NCBI GenBank assembly: GCA_020441665.1
Contig: JAGRLT010000082.1
Span: 1-45,091, forward strand
DNA length: 45,091 bases
Direction of reading: 5' to 3'
DNA from: Nitratireductor sp.
GTDB lineage: Bacteria; Pseudomonadota; Alphaproteobacteria; Rhizobiales; Rhizobiaceae
Shown piece after piece: positions 16,495 to 26,387 of the stretch. Under the pieces are notes generated by a model. It made no database searches, was not told where the DNA came from, and was given only the letters and a program-made list of their open reading frames with translations. The position numbers and the translations under genes were made by a program. Each line of letters begins with the position of its first letter. The stretch's first letter is position 1.

Positions 16495-18900
16495 ATGAAA
16501 TTCACCCTTTCCTGGTTGAAAGACCATCTTGAAACGGAAGCCTCTCTAGACGAGATCGTCGAGGCGCTGACCATGATCGGCCTCGAGGTCGAGGCCGTCG
16601 ACAGCCGCGCCCAGTTCAACGCCTTCGTGATCGCCAAGGTGCTGACGGCGGAGCGCCATCCCGATGCCGACAAATTGCAGGTACTGTCGGTCGACACGGG
16701 CGATGGCAAGCCGGTGCAGGTGGTCTGCGGCGCGCCCAATGCGCGCGCCGGTCTCGTCGGCGCCTTCGCCGCCCCCGGCACCTATGTGCCCGGCATCGAT
16801 CTGACGCTCGCCGTCGGCAACATTCGCGGCGTCGAGAGCCATGGCATGATGTGCTCGGAGCGCGAGCTCGAACTTTCCGACGCGCATGACGGCATCATCG
16901 ATCTGCCGGCGGACGCGCCGGTCGGCACGTCCTTCGCCGCCTATGCCGGCCTCGACGATCCGGTGATCGAGATCGGCATCACGCCGAACCGGCCCGACGC
17001 GCTCGGTGTGCGCGGCATCGCCCGCGATCTCGAAGCCGCCGGCATCGGCACCATGAAGCCCTGGGCCGCGCCGAAGATTGCCGGTAACGGCGCATGCCCC
17101 GTCAAGGTTTCGATCGAGACTCCCCAGTTCTGCCCGGCGTTCGGCCTGCGCCTGGTTAGAGGCGTGAAGAACGGCCCGGCGCCGAAATGGATGCAGCAGC
17201 GCCTGCGCGCCATCGGCCTGCGCCCGATCTCGGCGCTGGTCGACATCACCAACTATGTCACCTTCGATCTCGGCCGTCCGCTGCACGTCTTCGACGCGGC
17301 AAAGGTCAAGGGCCATCTTGCCGTGCGCGAGGCGAGAGAGGGCGAGGCCTTTCTCGGCCTCGACGGCAGGGAGCGCACGCTTTCCGCCGGCATGTGCGTC
17401 ATCGCCGACGATAACGGCGTCGAATCCCTGTCCGGCATCATGGGCGGCGAGGAAACCGGCTGCACGGCCGAGACCACGGACGTGCTGGTCGAATCGGCCC
17501 TGTGGGAGCCGCTCAACGTCGCCCGTACCGGCCGTACACTGGGCATCAACACCGATGCCCGCTACCGCTTCGAGCGCGGCGCCGATCCGGCCATGATGGC
17601 GCCGGGGCTCGACCACGCCACGGCGCTGGTGATCGAACTGTGCGGCGGCGAGGCGAGCGAGGCCGAGATTGCCGGCGAGGTTCCTCAGCCGGACCTGATC
17701 GTCGATTTTCCCTTCTCCGAGATCCGGCGGCTGACCGGCATCAAAGTCGCCGACGATCGCGCCGTCGAAATTCTCGAAAGCCTCGGCTTCGCCGTTTCGG
17801 GCACCGGCGAGACGGTGCAGGTCGCGGTGCCGAGCTGGCGGCCCGATGTCTTCGGCAAGGCGGATATCGTCGAGGAGGTGATGCGGGTCAACGGCGTCAA
17901 CCGGATCGCGCCGCAGCCGCTGCCTTCGATGGGCAGCGTCTCGCAGAAGATCCTGACGCTCGGCCAGACCCGCTCGCGCAATGCCCGCCGGGCGCTGGCC
18001 GCTCGCGGCATGCTGGAGGCCGTCACCTGGTCGTTCATTTCCGAGGACCACGCGAAAGCCTTCGGCGGCGGAAAGCCCGAACTGGCGCTCGCCAACCCGA
18101 TCTCAGCCGACATGGCGCATATGCGGCCCTCGCTGCTGCCGGGCCTGCTGAGCGCGGCCCAGCGCAATGCCGATCATGGCGTCGGCGACGTGGCGCTGTT
18201 CGAGGTCAGCCATCTGTTCAAGGGCGACCGGCCGGAAGAGCAGCACCGCGTCGCCTCGGGCATTCGCCGCGGCACGGCGAAGCTCGACGGTTCGGGCCGC
18301 CATTGGGCCGGCAAGGCGGAGGCCGTCACCGTGTTCGATGCCAAGGCCGATGCGCTCGCCGTGCTCGAAGCCTGCGGGCTGGAGGCTTCGAAGGTGCAGA
18401 TCGAGGCCGGCGGCCCCGACTGGCTCCATCCCGGCCGCTCGGGCACGATCAGGCTCGGGCCGAAGATCGTGCTCGGCGCCTTCGGCGAACTGCATCCGAT
18501 GACCCTGGAAACGCTGGATGTGCGCGGCCCGGTCTGCGGCTTCGAACTCTATCTCGACGCGATCCCCGCGCCGCGCGCCAAGCCGACCCGCACCAAGCCG
18601 GCGCTGCAGCTTTCCGCCTTTCCGGCGGTCCGGCGCGATTTCGCCTTCGTGCTGGAAAGGGACAAGGATGCCGCCGCCCTGCTGCGCGCGGCCTCCGGCG
18701 CCGACAAGAAGCTGATCTCCAGCGTCGCCGTCTTCGATGTCTTCGAGGGCGCTTCGCTGGGCGAGGGCCGCAAGTCGGTCGCCATCGAGGTGACGCTGCA
18801 GCCCACCGACCGGACCCTGACGGACGAGGAAATCGATGCCGTGTCGCAGAAGATCATCGACAATGTGGCGAAATCGACCGGCGGCGTGCTGCGCGGCTGA
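16495..18900 (+). CDS. pheT: Phenylalanyl-tRNA synthetase beta subunit
   Basis: 801 residues, full length for the long bacterial type. Order: tRNA-binding EMAP-like domain ([13 protein letters not shown]..., [14 protein letters not shown]), B1/B3-B4 editing domain ([31 protein letters not shown]), B5 domain, catalytic-like core and the C-terminal ferredoxin-fold anticodon-binding domain ([12 protein letters not shown] ... YDVFEG-like [24 protein letters not shown]). Forms the tetramer with PheS and edits Tyr-tRNA-Phe. The gap upstream holds a repeat-bounded cassette and a small inverted repeat TTGTCGG/CCGACAA (16450-16466); whether pheS read-through reaches it is unclear. Confidence 0.98.
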   Translation: MKFTLSWLKDHLETEASLDEIVEALTMIGLEVEAVDSRAQFNAFVIAKVLTAERHPDADKLQVLSVDTGDGKPVQVVCGAPNARAGLVGAFAAPGTYVPGIDLTLAVGNIRGVESHGMMCSERELELSDAHDGIIDLPADAPVGTSFAAYAGLDDPVIEIGITPNRPDALGVRGIARDLEAAGIGTMKPWAAPKIAGNGACPVKVSIETPQFCPAFGLRLVRGVKNGPAPKWMQQRLRAIGLRPISALVDITNYVTFDLGRPLHVFDAAKVKGHLAVREAREGEAFLGLDGRERTLSAGMCVIADDNGVESLSGIMGGEETGCTAETTDVLVESALWEPLNVARTGRTLGINTDARYRFERGADPAMMAPGLDHATALVIELCGGEASEAEIAGEVPQPDLIVDFPFSEIRRLTGIKVADDRAVEILESLGFAVSGTGETVQVAVPSWRPDVFGKADIVEEVMRVNGVNRIAPQPLPSMGSVSQKILTLGQTRSRNARRALAARGMLEAVTWSFISEDHAKAFGGGKPELALANPISADMAHMRPSLLPGLLSAAQRNADHGVGDVALFEVSHLFKGDRPEEQHRVASGIRRGTAKLDGSGRHWAGKAEAVTVFDAKADALAVLEACGLEASKVQIEAGGPDWLHPGRSGTIRLGPKIVLGAFGELHPMTLETLDVRGPVCGFELYLDAIPAPRAKPTRTKPALQLSAFPAVRRDFAFVLERDKDAAALLRAASGADKKLISSVAVFDVFEGASLGEGRKSVAIEVTLQPTDRTLTDEEIDAVSQKIIDNVAKSTGGVLRG

Positions 18901-18918
18901 ACTCGAACGGGAAAGCGC

Positions 18919-19359
18919 GTGACACCCCCAGCCATCCCATCTCAAGCCACACCCCTGCCGGTACCGGAAAACGAACTGGAGGAAAAGTTCATCCACGCTT
19001 CCGGTCCCGGCGGCCAGAACGTCAACAAGGTCGCGACCGCCGTGCAGTTGCGGCTCGATGTCGCCCGTTCGCCGAGCCTCACGGCCTATGTCAAGAACCG
19101 GCTCAGGCTGATCGCCAGCCATCTGATGACCCGCGATGGTGAATTGCTGATCGAGGCATCGCGCTTTCGAAGCCAGGCGAAGAACCGCGAGGACGCCCGG
19201 GCGCGGCTCGCCGAACTCATCGCCGAAGCCGCCAAGCCGCCGCCGAAAAAGCGCAAGCCCACCAGACCGTCGAAAGGCGCTGTGGAGCGCCGCCTGAAGG
19301 CCAAGGCGGGCAGGGGGCAGGTCAAGAAGATGCGCGGCCGCGTCAGCCGCGACGATTAG
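18919..19359 (+). CDS. arfB: Alternative ribosome-rescue peptidyl-tRNA hydrolase ArfB (YaeJ)
   Basis: 146 residues from a GTG at 18919. The catalytic GGQ motif of release factors is present (FIHASGPGGQNVNK, about residues 25-38), without the codon-recognition domains of RF1/RF2, and the C-terminus is a lysine/arginine-rich tail (KPPPKKRKPTRPSKGAVERRLKAK) that in ArfB enters the mRNA channel of stalled ribosomes. It hydrolyses peptidyl-tRNA on non-stop complexes as a backup to tmRNA. It follows pheT by 18 nt and is probably co-transcribed. Confidence 0.93.
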   Translation: MTPPAIPSQATPLPVPENELEEKFIHASGPGGQNVNKVATAVQLRLDVARSPSLTAYVKNRLRLIASHLMTRDGELLIEASRFRSQAKNREDARARLAELIAEAAKPPPKKRKPTRPSKGAVERRLKAKAGRGQVKKMRGRVSRDD

Positions 19360-19376
19360 AGTCTTTCAGGCCCAGA

Positions 19377-21827
19377 TCAGCACTTCACCCGTTCCATCCT
19401 CGGATCGTGGAGCGGTTGCAGATGCACCTTGCAGGCGACGCGTTCGGTGCCCACTTCCAGTTCGTAGGCGCCGGAAAGGACGTAGTCCGCATCGATGATC
19501 TCATCGGAGCGCACATAGCCGAGGCCGATCCACCGGTTGAGCGTATGGCCGAAGCCGGCGGAGGCAAGGTAACCGGCCCGCCTGCCATTGCGGAAGATCG
19601 TCGAGCGGCCGCAAAGGATGAAGTCGGGGTCGTCGGTGGTAAAGGTCGCGAGCATCCGTTTGACGCCGTTCGCTTTCTGCGCCGCCACCGCTTCGCACCC
19701 CTTGAAGGGAAGGCCGCTGCGAAGCTTGCAGGCCCAGCCGAGCCCCGCCTCGATAGGGGTATGATCGGGCGTGATCTCGCCCGCCCAGGCGCGGTATCCT
19801 TTTTCGAGCCGCAGGGTTTCCATCGCCCGGTAGCCGGCATCGATCAGGCCGAATTCGGCGCCCGCCTGCATGAGGGCCGCATAGACGGTGGTGGCATATT
19901 CCACCGGCAGGTGCAGTTCCCAGCCCAGTTCGCCGACATAGGTGATCCTGAGCGCGTTGACCGGGCATCCGGCGATGCCGATCGTCTTGAAGGTGGCGAA
20001 GGGAAAGGCCGCATTCGACACATCGTCGCGGGTTACCCTCGAAAGAATGTCTCGCGCCCTTGGCCCCATCAGCGACAGCACCGAATAGGCCGAGGTCACG
20101 TCGAAAAGCTGCGCGTTCATGCCGTCGGGGATGGTGCGTACGATCCAGTCGAAATCATGGGTCGCAAACCCCGTTCCGGTCACGATGTAGTATTCGTCTT
20201 GCCTCATCCGCGCGCAGGTAAGGTCGCATTCGATCCCGCCGCGGTCGTTGAGCATCTGGGTATAGATCAGCGATCCGACCGGCTTTGCCACATCGTTCGC
20301 CGCGATCCAGTTCAGTGCGGCTTCCGCGTCGGGGCCCTTCAGCACGAATTTCGCAAACGAGGTCTGGTCGAACAGGACGGCCGCCTCGCGCGCCGCCCGG
20401 TGCTCGCGGCCCACCGCATCGTGCCAGTTGGGCCTGCCGAAAGTGTAGATATCGTTCGCGGTCTCGCCGGCTGCGGTATCCGCAAACCAGTTCGGCCGCT
20501 CCCAGCCGAGCTTCTCGCCGAAACAGGCGCCCTTCGCCTTGAGGATGTCGTAGAGTGGCGACTTGCGGCACGGCCGGCCGGAATCGTGCTCCTCCGACGG
20601 CCAGGCCATGGTGTAGTGCTTGCCATAGGCTTCCAGCGTGCGGCGGCGCACCCAGTCGGTATCGAAATGCGGCCGGCCGAAGCGGCGGATATCGACCGGC
20701 CACAGATCATAGGGCGGCTCGCCTCTGGCGACCCATTCGGCAAGCGCCATGCCGGCGCCGCCGCCCGCCGCGATGCCGAAGGCGTTAAAGCCTGCGCCGA
20801 CGAAGAAGTTCTTGAGTTCCGGCGCCTCGCCGAGGATGAAATTGCCGTCCGGCGTGAAGCTTTCCGGCCCGTTGATCAACTGCTTGACCCCGGCGGTCTC
20901 GAGCGCCGGCACCCGGCCGAGCGACAGCGCCGTGATCTGCTCGAAATGGTCGAAGTTCGAACCCAGCAGCGTGTAGTGGAAATCCTCGGGGATTCCATCG
21001 AGCGCCCAGGGGATGGGATTGGGCTCATAGCCTCCCATGACGAGGCCGCCGACCTCTTCCTTGTAATAGGTCAGCCGGTCGGGATCGCGCAGCGTTGGCA
21101 GGTCGGGCGTCACGCCGTCGATCGGCTCGGTCACCATGTACTGGTGCTCGACCGAGACCAGCGGCACGTTGACGCCCACCGTCGCGGCAAAGGCCCGGCT
21201 CCACTGGCCGCCGCACAGGACGACCTTCTCGCAGGCGATCCTGCCCCTGTCGGTCACGACGCCCTTGATGACGCCGTCCCGCACATCGACGCTCAGCACC
21301 CTGGTGTCCTCGAAGATCGCCGCGCCCGCCATGCGCGCGCCCCTGGCCAGCGCCTGGGTGATGTCGGAAGGGTTGGCCTGGCCGTCGGTCGGCAGGAAGG
21401 CCGCGCCGACCACATCGTCGATCGTCATCAATGGCCACAGTTCCCGGGCCTCCTTCGGCGTCAGCAACCGCATGTCGAGGCCGAAGGAACGCGCCGTCGT
21501 CGCCTGCCGCCTGACCTCGGTCCAGCGTTCGGCGTTGCAGGCCAGGCGCAAGCCGCCGTTCATCTTCCAGCCGGTGCCAAGCCCGGTTTCCGCTTCCAGG
21601 GTCCGATAGAGCCGGACCGATTCGCCCAGAAGCTGGGTGATGTTGGCATTGGAGCGCAGCTGGCCGACAAGGCCGGCGGCATGGAAGGTCGTGCCCGAGG
21701 TCAGCTTCTTGCGCTCGAGCAGCACCACCTCGCTCCAGCCCATCTTCGCCAGATGGTAGGCCGTCGAGCAGCCGGCAATGCCGCCGCCGATGATGACGGC
21801 CCTGGCGCTGGTCGGAAAATCGCTCAT
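19377..21827 (-). CDS. FAD-dependent dimethylglycine/sarcosine dehydrogenase-like protein with GcvT domain
   Basis: 816 residues in the usual dimethylglycine dehydrogenase layout: N-terminal FAD-binding fold (IIGGGIAGCSTAYHLAKMG, 12-30), the SGTTFHAAGL segment with H49 at the position that carries covalently bound FAD in the family, the DAO substrate domain to about residue 400, then a GcvT aminomethyltransferase-like folate domain (about 430-810; GGIECDLTCARM, LMGPRARDILS, YVGELGWELHLP). Family chemistry is oxidative N-demethylation of small amino compounds, with the one-carbon unit passed to tetrahydrofolate. Substrate not fixed. Seven nt downstream of the phosphotransferase gene, last gene of the HutF operon. 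Confidence 0.88.
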   Translation of the reverse strand: MSDFPTSARAVIIGGGIAGCSTAYHLAKMGWSEVVLLERKKLTSGTTFHAAGLVGQLRSNANITQLLGESVRLYRTLEAETGLGTGWKMNGGLRLACNAERWTEVRRQATTARSFGLDMRLLTPKEARELWPLMTIDDVVGAAFLPTDGQANPSDITQALARGARMAGAAIFEDTRVLSVDVRDGVIKGVVTDRGRIACEKVVLCGGQWSRAFAATVGVNVPLVSVEHQYMVTEPIDGVTPDLPTLRDPDRLTYYKEEVGGLVMGGYEPNPIPWALDGIPEDFHYTLLGSNFDHFEQITALSLGRVPALETAGVKQLINGPESFTPDGNFILGEAPELKNFFVGAGFNAFGIAAGGGAGMALAEWVARGEPPYDLWPVDIRRFGRPHFDTDWVRRRTLEAYGKHYTMAWPSEEHDSGRPCRKSPLYDILKAKGACFGEKLGWERPNWFADTAAGETANDIYTFGRPNWHDAVGREHRAAREAAVLFDQTSFAKFVLKGPDAEAALNWIAANDVAKPVGSLIYTQMLNDRGGIECDLTCARMRQDEYYIVTGTGFATHDFDWIVRTIPDGMNAQLFDVTSAYSVLSLMGPRARDILSRVTRDDVSNAAFPFATFKTIGIAGCPVNALRITYVGELGWELHLPVEYATTVYAALMQAGAEFGLIDAGYRAMETLRLEKGYRAWAGEITPDHTPIEAGLGWACKLRSGLPFKGCEAVAAQKANGVKRMLATFTTDDPDFILCGRSTIFRNGRRAGYLASAGFGHTLNRWIGLGYVRSDEIIDADYVLSGAYELEVGTERVACKVHLQPLHDPRMERVKC

Positions 21828-21834
21828 CGCATCC

Positions 21835-22716
21835 TCACAAACATTCGAACTCCCTGACTGCGGCGTCGAGCCGGGAGCGGTTTTCCGCCGTGTAGCGGGC
21901 GTAGTCGAAATCGATCGTCGAATGGGTTTCGGAGACCATGCTCCACATCGTCTCCCGCAGCAGGGAGGCGCATTTCATGGCGCTGTAGCGGCGCCGGAGC
22001 GCGGTATCGACCGGCCGCTCGAAATAGGTTTCGAGCAGCAGCGTTTCCTGCGCCGGCGCAAGGCAGCAATTCGATGCCAGCCCGGCAAGGTCGAAAAGCG
22101 GCGAGTTGAGGCCGCCATAGTCCCAGTCGATCAGCCAGAGCCTGTCGCCCGTATCGAGGAGATTGGCCGGCAGCAGATCGTTGTGGCCGAGAACGATGTC
22201 GACCGGCCCGGCCGCCTGTTCCAGCCGCTCCGCCAGGCTGAGCAGTTCGCCAAGCGCGGCACGATGGCGCGAACCCTCCCGCTCGAGCCTTGCCGCATAG
22301 TCGCGCACCACATGGAACACCCAGAACATCAGCACCGGGCCGCGAAGCTGGCGGGTACCCTCCCGGTGCAGCCGTTTCAGCACGGGCACGATCCTTTCGA
22401 CCATGCCGGGCCGGCGCACATCCGCCTCGCCAAGGCTGACACCGTCGATGAATTCCATCGCCAGTATGCCGGGTTCGGCATGGACGATCGCCGGCGACAG
22501 ACCGGCGGCATGGGCCGCCCTGTGACAGGCCAGTTCGTTGAAACGCAACACCTGATGAACCGCAATGTCGCCGCCGACCCGCACCACATAGGCGCGGCCC
22601 CGATCGGTGAGCCTGATGTTCCGATTGGTGATCCCGCCGCTGAGCATCACCGCATCGCGCGGGTCCTTCCAGATCGGCAGCGCCAGCGCGCGCCTCATGG
22701 CCTGTTCCGGTTCCAT
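21835..22716 (-). CDS. Aminoglycoside/choline-kinase-like phosphotransferase
   Basis: 293 residues from the ATG at 22714-22716, with GGAAACGGAG just upstream; longer in-frame starts look like arginine-rich leader. Kinase-fold marks: nucleotide-binding lobe around GGITNRNIRLTDRGRAYVVRV, the Brenner motif LGHNDLLPANLL (catalytic aspartate and metal-binding asparagine) and the metal-binding LIDWDYG. It belongs to the choline/ethanolamine/thiamine kinase branch. Probably phosphorylates a small alcohol or amine in the same pathway as the adjacent flavoprotein (inference). In the operon HutF-HutC-kinase-DMGDH, with a 110-nt gap upstream. Confidence 0.85.
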   Translation of the reverse strand: MEPEQAMRRALALPIWKDPRDAVMLSGGITNRNIRLTDRGRAYVVRVGGDIAVHQVLRFNELACHRAAHAAGLSPAIVHAEPGILAMEFIDGVSLGEADVRRPGMVERIVPVLKRLHREGTRQLRGPVLMFWVFHVVRDYAARLEREGSRHRAALGELLSLAERLEQAAGPVDIVLGHNDLLPANLLDTGDRLWLIDWDYGGLNSPLFDLAGLASNCCLAPAQETLLLETYFERPVDTALRRRYSAMKCASLLRETMWSMVSETHSTIDFDYARYTAENRSRLDAAVREFECL

Positions 22717-22826
22717 GCTCCGTTTCCAATGGGCGATCCGTACGCCGCGCTCGCGGCGGGGGTTGCTGCCATGAACCGACAAAATGCGATAAAAATCAAC
22801 CGGTCATGAACGGCAAACTGCCGGTA

Positions 22827-23528
22827 TCAGAGCATCGTATGCATCCGGTAGCCCGGCGCGAAGGTCAGGTTGGCCACGGTGATCACCGCCGTCTTGTTCC
22901 AGGTCCGCCGCTCGAGCCTGAACAGCGCCGCACCCGGCTCGCAGGCCAGGAGCTCGCTCTCGCGGCTGCCGGCGCCGATCGCCGACAGGGTGATCTTGCC
23001 GCGCGTGTAGGTGGCGTTCTCGACGAGCCAGCGATTGGGGCTCACCGTGGAGAAATCGGCACTCGCCGCCGCGCCGATCGCGTCGAGATGGATCCAGCGG
23101 TCCTCGAACACATAGGGCCTGCCGGAGGCCGAATGCAGCGCCTCGACATGGCGCACCGTACTGTCCGGCGGCACTTCAAGCCACGCGCCGATATCGGCCG
23201 GCGGCGGCAGAACCGCGTCCGTCAGCAGCGCATAGGCATAGGTAAAGCCGTTCTGTTCGATCTCCTGTTCGATGATCGGGATCGACAGTGTCGCCTTGCG
23301 CACCGGATGGATAGCGACGCGGGTGCCGGCCTTGCGGCGGCGTTCGAGAAAGCCGGAATCGGCAAGCGCCTGCAGCGCCCGGTTGATCGTGGCGCGGGCG
23401 CAGCCGAATTCCTCCGCCAGTTCCTGTTCCCGGGGGATCAGGTCTCCGGGCTTCCAGCGCCGCGACTGGATGCGCTCCAGCACCACATCATGGATCTGCT
23501 GCCAGTTGCTGGTTTCCGCAGCGCTCAA
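22827..23528 (-). CDS. GntR-family regulator, HutC type (UTRA domain), TTG start
   Basis: 233 residues starting at TTG 23526-23528, which overlaps the TGA of the upstream hutF-like gene; there is no in-frame ATG in a plausible place. N-terminal GntR winged helix (IHDVVLERIQSRRWKPGDLIPREQELAEEFGCARATINRALQALADSGFLERRRKAGTRV), then a UTRA effector domain (about 85-230). HutC proteins repress histidine-utilisation genes and respond to urocanate or formimino intermediates (established). Coupling to a HutF-like gene supports the subtype, but the remaining genes here are not hut genes, so the effector may differ. A plausible operator lies at 24961-24983. Confidence 0.88.
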   Translation of the reverse strand: MSAAETSNWQQIHDVVLERIQSRRWKPGDLIPREQELAEEFGCARATINRALQALADSGFLERRRKAGTRVAIHPVRKATLSIPIIEQEIEQNGFTYAYALLTDAVLPPPADIGAWLEVPPDSTVRHVEALHSASGRPYVFEDRWIHLDAIGAAASADFSTVSPNRWLVENATYTRGKITLSAIGAGSRESELLACEPGAALFRLERRTWNKTAVITVANLTFAPGYRMHTML

Positions 23529-24901
23529 ATCGTCGCTCCGAGTTCGGCCATGACGGCGCGATAGCGGGCGGTGATCGCGTCGTGGCCGGTGTGCGCGCCA
23601 TGGCGCACCACATGGCGTCCCGCCGCCCAGACATGGTCGACCATGCGGTCGTCGCCGGCAAAGACATAAGTGTCGAGCGCGGTATCGCCCGCCCGCCCCG
23701 CCATGTCGGGATGGTCCGCCGACAGTGCCAGAAGATCGGCCCAGGCGCCCGGTTCGATCCGGCCCGACCGCCGCCCCGCCGCCCGGGCACCGCCCTCGCA
23801 GATGGCGTCGAACAGCCGCCGCCCGGTGGATTTGTCCGCCGTGGCGAGCGCCGCGCGGGACTTGTCGCGCAGCCGCTGGGAATAGTCGAGCGTGCGCAAT
23901 TCCTCCGACAGGGTGATGCGGATGTTGGAATCGGAGCCTATGGCGATCCTGCCGCCGACATCGAGCCAGCGCTTGCCGTCGTAAATCCCGTCGCCCAGGC
24001 TCGATTCGGTGATCGGACACAGGCCCGCGACCGCGCCGGTCGCGGCAAGCCCTTCGGTCTCGTGCGGCTCCATCTGGGTGCAGTGGATGAGGCACCAGCG
24101 ATCGTCCACCGCGACGTTCGCCAGCAGCCATTCCACGGGACGCTTGCCCCAATGTTCGAGCACTTCGGCGACTTCCGCCTCCTGTTCGGCAAGGTGCATG
24201 TGAAACGGTGCATCGCCGGCAAGCGCCAGCAGATCGGCAAAGGCATCGGGCGCGACCGCGCGCAGGCTGTGCGGCGCGACGCCGATGGCGCAGTCGGCGG
24301 GCAGTGATGCCATCGCCGTTCTGGATGCCTGCCACAGCGTTTCGAAGCCGGTCATATCGGTACCGAAACGGATCTGCCCCGGTCCGAGCGGACGCCTGTC
24401 GCAGCCGCCATACTGATAGTGCACCGGCAGCAGCGTCAGGCCGATGCCGGTCGCCGCCGCGGCGGCCGCGATGCGCTCGGCCATCTCCGCCGGATTGTCG
24501 TAGGAGACGCCGCCGGGCTGGTGATGGAGATAGTGAAACTCCACATTGGTGGCATAGCCCGCCTCGAGCATTTCCATCTGGACGAAGGCCGCGATCGCCT
24601 CGACGTGATCGGGCGTCAGCCGGTCGAGAAAGCGGTACATCAGCTTGCGCCAGGTCCAGAAGCTGTCCCTCGGGTCCGGGCCGCGGCGCTCGGTCAGCCC
24701 GGCCATGGCGCGCTGGAAGGCGTGGCTGTGGATATTGGCGGGGGCCGCCAGCAGGATGTCGACGTCGACATCCGCCATGGCCTGCCGCCCCTCGCGCGCC
24801 GGTCCGGCCGCGGCGATCCGGCCATCCTCGCCGACCTCGACGTCGATATCCGACGCCCAACCCGTTGGCAGCAATGCCTGTTTCGCCCTGATGATCGTCA
24901 C
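23525..24901 (-). CDS. hutF: Formimidoylglutamate deiminase-like amidohydrolase (HutF)
   Basis: 458 residues from GTG 24899-24901, which has GAGGAG six nt upstream; a longer frame to 25288 is not supported. Metal-dependent amidohydrolase: NIHSHAFQRAMAGLTER (HxH-type zinc ligands, HutF signature), MHLAEQ, HCTQMEPHE, PITESSLGDG and the DSNIRIT aspartate region. HutF converts N-formimidoyl-L-glutamate to N-formyl-L-glutamate plus ammonia in the five-step histidine pathway. No hutH, hutU, hutI or hutG lies in the window. Either hut genes are elsewhere or this copy serves another imino substrate. First gene of the minus-strand operon. Confidence 0.85.
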   Translation of the reverse strand: MTIIRAKQALLPTGWASDIDVEVGEDGRIAAAGPAREGRQAMADVDVDILLAAPANIHSHAFQRAMAGLTERRGPDPRDSFWTWRKLMYRFLDRLTPDHVEAIAAFVQMEMLEAGYATNVEFHYLHHQPGGVSYDNPAEMAERIAAAAAATGIGLTLLPVHYQYGGCDRRPLGPGQIRFGTDMTGFETLWQASRTAMASLPADCAIGVAPHSLRAVAPDAFADLLALAGDAPFHMHLAEQEAEVAEVLEHWGKRPVEWLLANVAVDDRWCLIHCTQMEPHETEGLAATGAVAGLCPITESSLGDGIYDGKRWLDVGGRIAIGSDSNIRITLSEELRTLDYSQRLRDKSRAALATADKSTGRRLFDAICEGGARAAGRRSGRIEPGAWADLLALSADHPDMAGRAGDTALDTYVFAGDDRMVDHVWAAGRHVVRHGAHTGHDAITARYRAVMAELGATI

Positions 24902-25208
24902 CTTGAACTCCTCAATGCCGGACCGCGCCAGAGAATCGGTTCTGGATAGCGGTCGAATAATATGTCCATACATAATATGCATAAGATTGCCCGGCGCAAC
25001 AGATATTTGGCGGTGTGCGTACCGGCCGCTGCGGGCTCTGCGGAAGGCCGACGGTCCGCGCGGGGGTCCGAAGCAGGGAACCGGCGCAAAGAAGATGACA
25101 AGTCCTTTCAAATCCGCTCCAATAGGCGGCGGCCGGCCACGATCACGCGGGCCGGACGGCGGCAGGCGGACCGGCTTGCCGGCGCGATCGGGAGAGGAGC
25201 ATTTCTCC
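24902..25208. promoter_or_regulatory. Divergent control region between the hutF and Rieske operons
   Basis: A 307-nt gap. Its AT-rich core at 24956-24985 contains TATGT-CCAT-ACATA (24961-24974, perfect 5-nt arms) and TATGCATA (24976-24983, self-complementary), adjacent and on one helical face. This fits a binding site for the HutC-like GntR regulator controlling both operons (inference). GGAGAGGAG near 25191-25199 is the Rieske gene's ribosome site. No clear sigma70 promoter or further gene was seen in the rest. Confidence 0.5.
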
Positions 25209-26351
25209 ATGCAGCATTCAGCCGCCCTTGCCGTGCTCGACGCCCTGCGCGCCAACACCGATGCGCCCTTCGAGCGGGCCCGCGCCATGCCCCCCGAACT
25301 CTACCATTCCGAGGCGTTTCTGAAGCTCGAACTCGAGCATGTCTTTGCCAGGGAATGGTACTGCATCGGCCGCGCCAGCGCGCTCGGCGAGCCGGGAAGC
25401 TATGTGACCTGCGACCTTGCCGGCCAGCCCGTTATGGTGATCCGCGATCGCGACGGCGCTCTGCGGGCCTTTTCCAATGTCTGCCTGCATCGCATGTCGA
25501 CGCTGCTGCATGGCCGGGGCAGGACCCGGTCGATCGTCTGCCCCTATCACGCCTGGACCTACAATCTCGACGGCAGCCTGCGCGGCGCCCCGGCGATGAC
25601 GCTCAATGAGGGCTTCTGCAAGGAGGACTACGCCCTGCCGTCGATACGCTGCGAGGAATGGCTCGGCTGGGTTTTCATCACCCTCAACCGCGAGGCCGAG
25701 CCGCCCTCCGTCCGCTTTGCCGAGGTCGAGAGCCTGGTCGCCGGCTATGACATGACGAATTATACCGAAAGCTTTTTCGAGGAGCATGTCTGGGAAACCA
25801 ACTGGAAGGTGCTCGCCGAAAACTTCATGGAGAGCTATCACCTGCCGGTCTGCCATGCCGGGACGATCGGCGGCCTCAGCAAGCTTGAGGAAATGGTCTG
25901 CCCGCCGGGGCGTCCGGCCTTCAACTACCACACCATCCTTAAGGACGATTCCCTGCGCATCGCCATGGCCCATCCGAGCAATGACCGGCTCAAGGGCGAC
26001 GAGCGCCGCACCACCTTTCTGCTGGCGCTCTATCCCTCGCTGCTGATCACGCTGACGCCCGGCTATTTCTGGTACCTGTCGCTGCATCCCAGGACCCCGG
26101 GCCAGGTCCATATCCGCTTCGGCGGCGGCATGTCGGACGACTACCGGGACGATGCCGGCGCGCAGCAGAATTTCACCGCGCTGAAGACCCTGCTCGACGC
26201 GGTCAATGTGGAGGATCGCGGCTGCACGGAGAAGGTCTATCGCGGCCTGTGTTCGGGCCTCGCAAGGCCTGGCCATCTTTCCCATCTCGAACGGCCCAAT
26301 TACGATTTCGCCCGCTACCTGCGCGCCCGCATGGACGCCATGGCGGCGTAA
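25209..26351 (+). CDS. Rieske non-haem iron oxygenase, alpha-subunit type (GbcA-like)
   Basis: 380 residues. Rieske [2Fe-2S] ligands C-x-H and C-x2-H are present (NVCLHRMS ... IVCPYHAW), followed by the mononuclear iron site (NFMESYHLPVCHAGT: two histidines, plus a later aspartate). Ring-hydroxylating oxygenases and quaternary-amine demethylases (glycine betaine, carnitine, stachydrine) share this fold. The neighbouring flavoprotein and kinase, and the lack of a beta subunit or aromatic-pathway genes, favour N-demethylation of a betaine-like compound (inference). A reductase partner is missing from the window. First gene of the plus-strand operon with RidA-like and DUF1028 genes. Confidence 0.87.
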   Translation: MQHSAALAVLDALRANTDAPFERARAMPPELYHSEAFLKLELEHVFAREWYCIGRASALGEPGSYVTCDLAGQPVMVIRDRDGALRAFSNVCLHRMSTLLHGRGRTRSIVCPYHAWTYNLDGSLRGAPAMTLNEGFCKEDYALPSIRCEEWLGWVFITLNREAEPPSVRFAEVESLVAGYDMTNYTESFFEEHVWETNWKVLAENFMESYHLPVCHAGTIGGLSKLEEMVCPPGRPAFNYHTILKDDSLRIAMAHPSNDRLKGDERRTTFLLALYPSLLITLTPGYFWYLSLHPRTPGQVHIRFGGGMSDDYRDDAGAQQNFTALKTLLDAVNVEDRGCTEKVYRGLCSGLARPGHLSHLERPNYDFARYLRARMDAMAA

Positions 26352-26387
26352 CCCCGGTTTTTTCGCAACCCTTTGTCCGAGGCAGCC

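Noticed and set aside
19407-21857. 816-codon plus-strand frame opposite the DMGDH-like gene
   Set aside because: Mirror frame caused by high GC third positions; histidine/arginine-rich with no domain, whereas the minus-strand frame is a clear flavoprotein.
22827-24860. 677-codon minus-strand frame running through hutF into the GntR gene
   Set aside because: Only its C-terminal 233 codons are real (the HutC-like regulator); the rest is the out-of-frame shadow of hutF.
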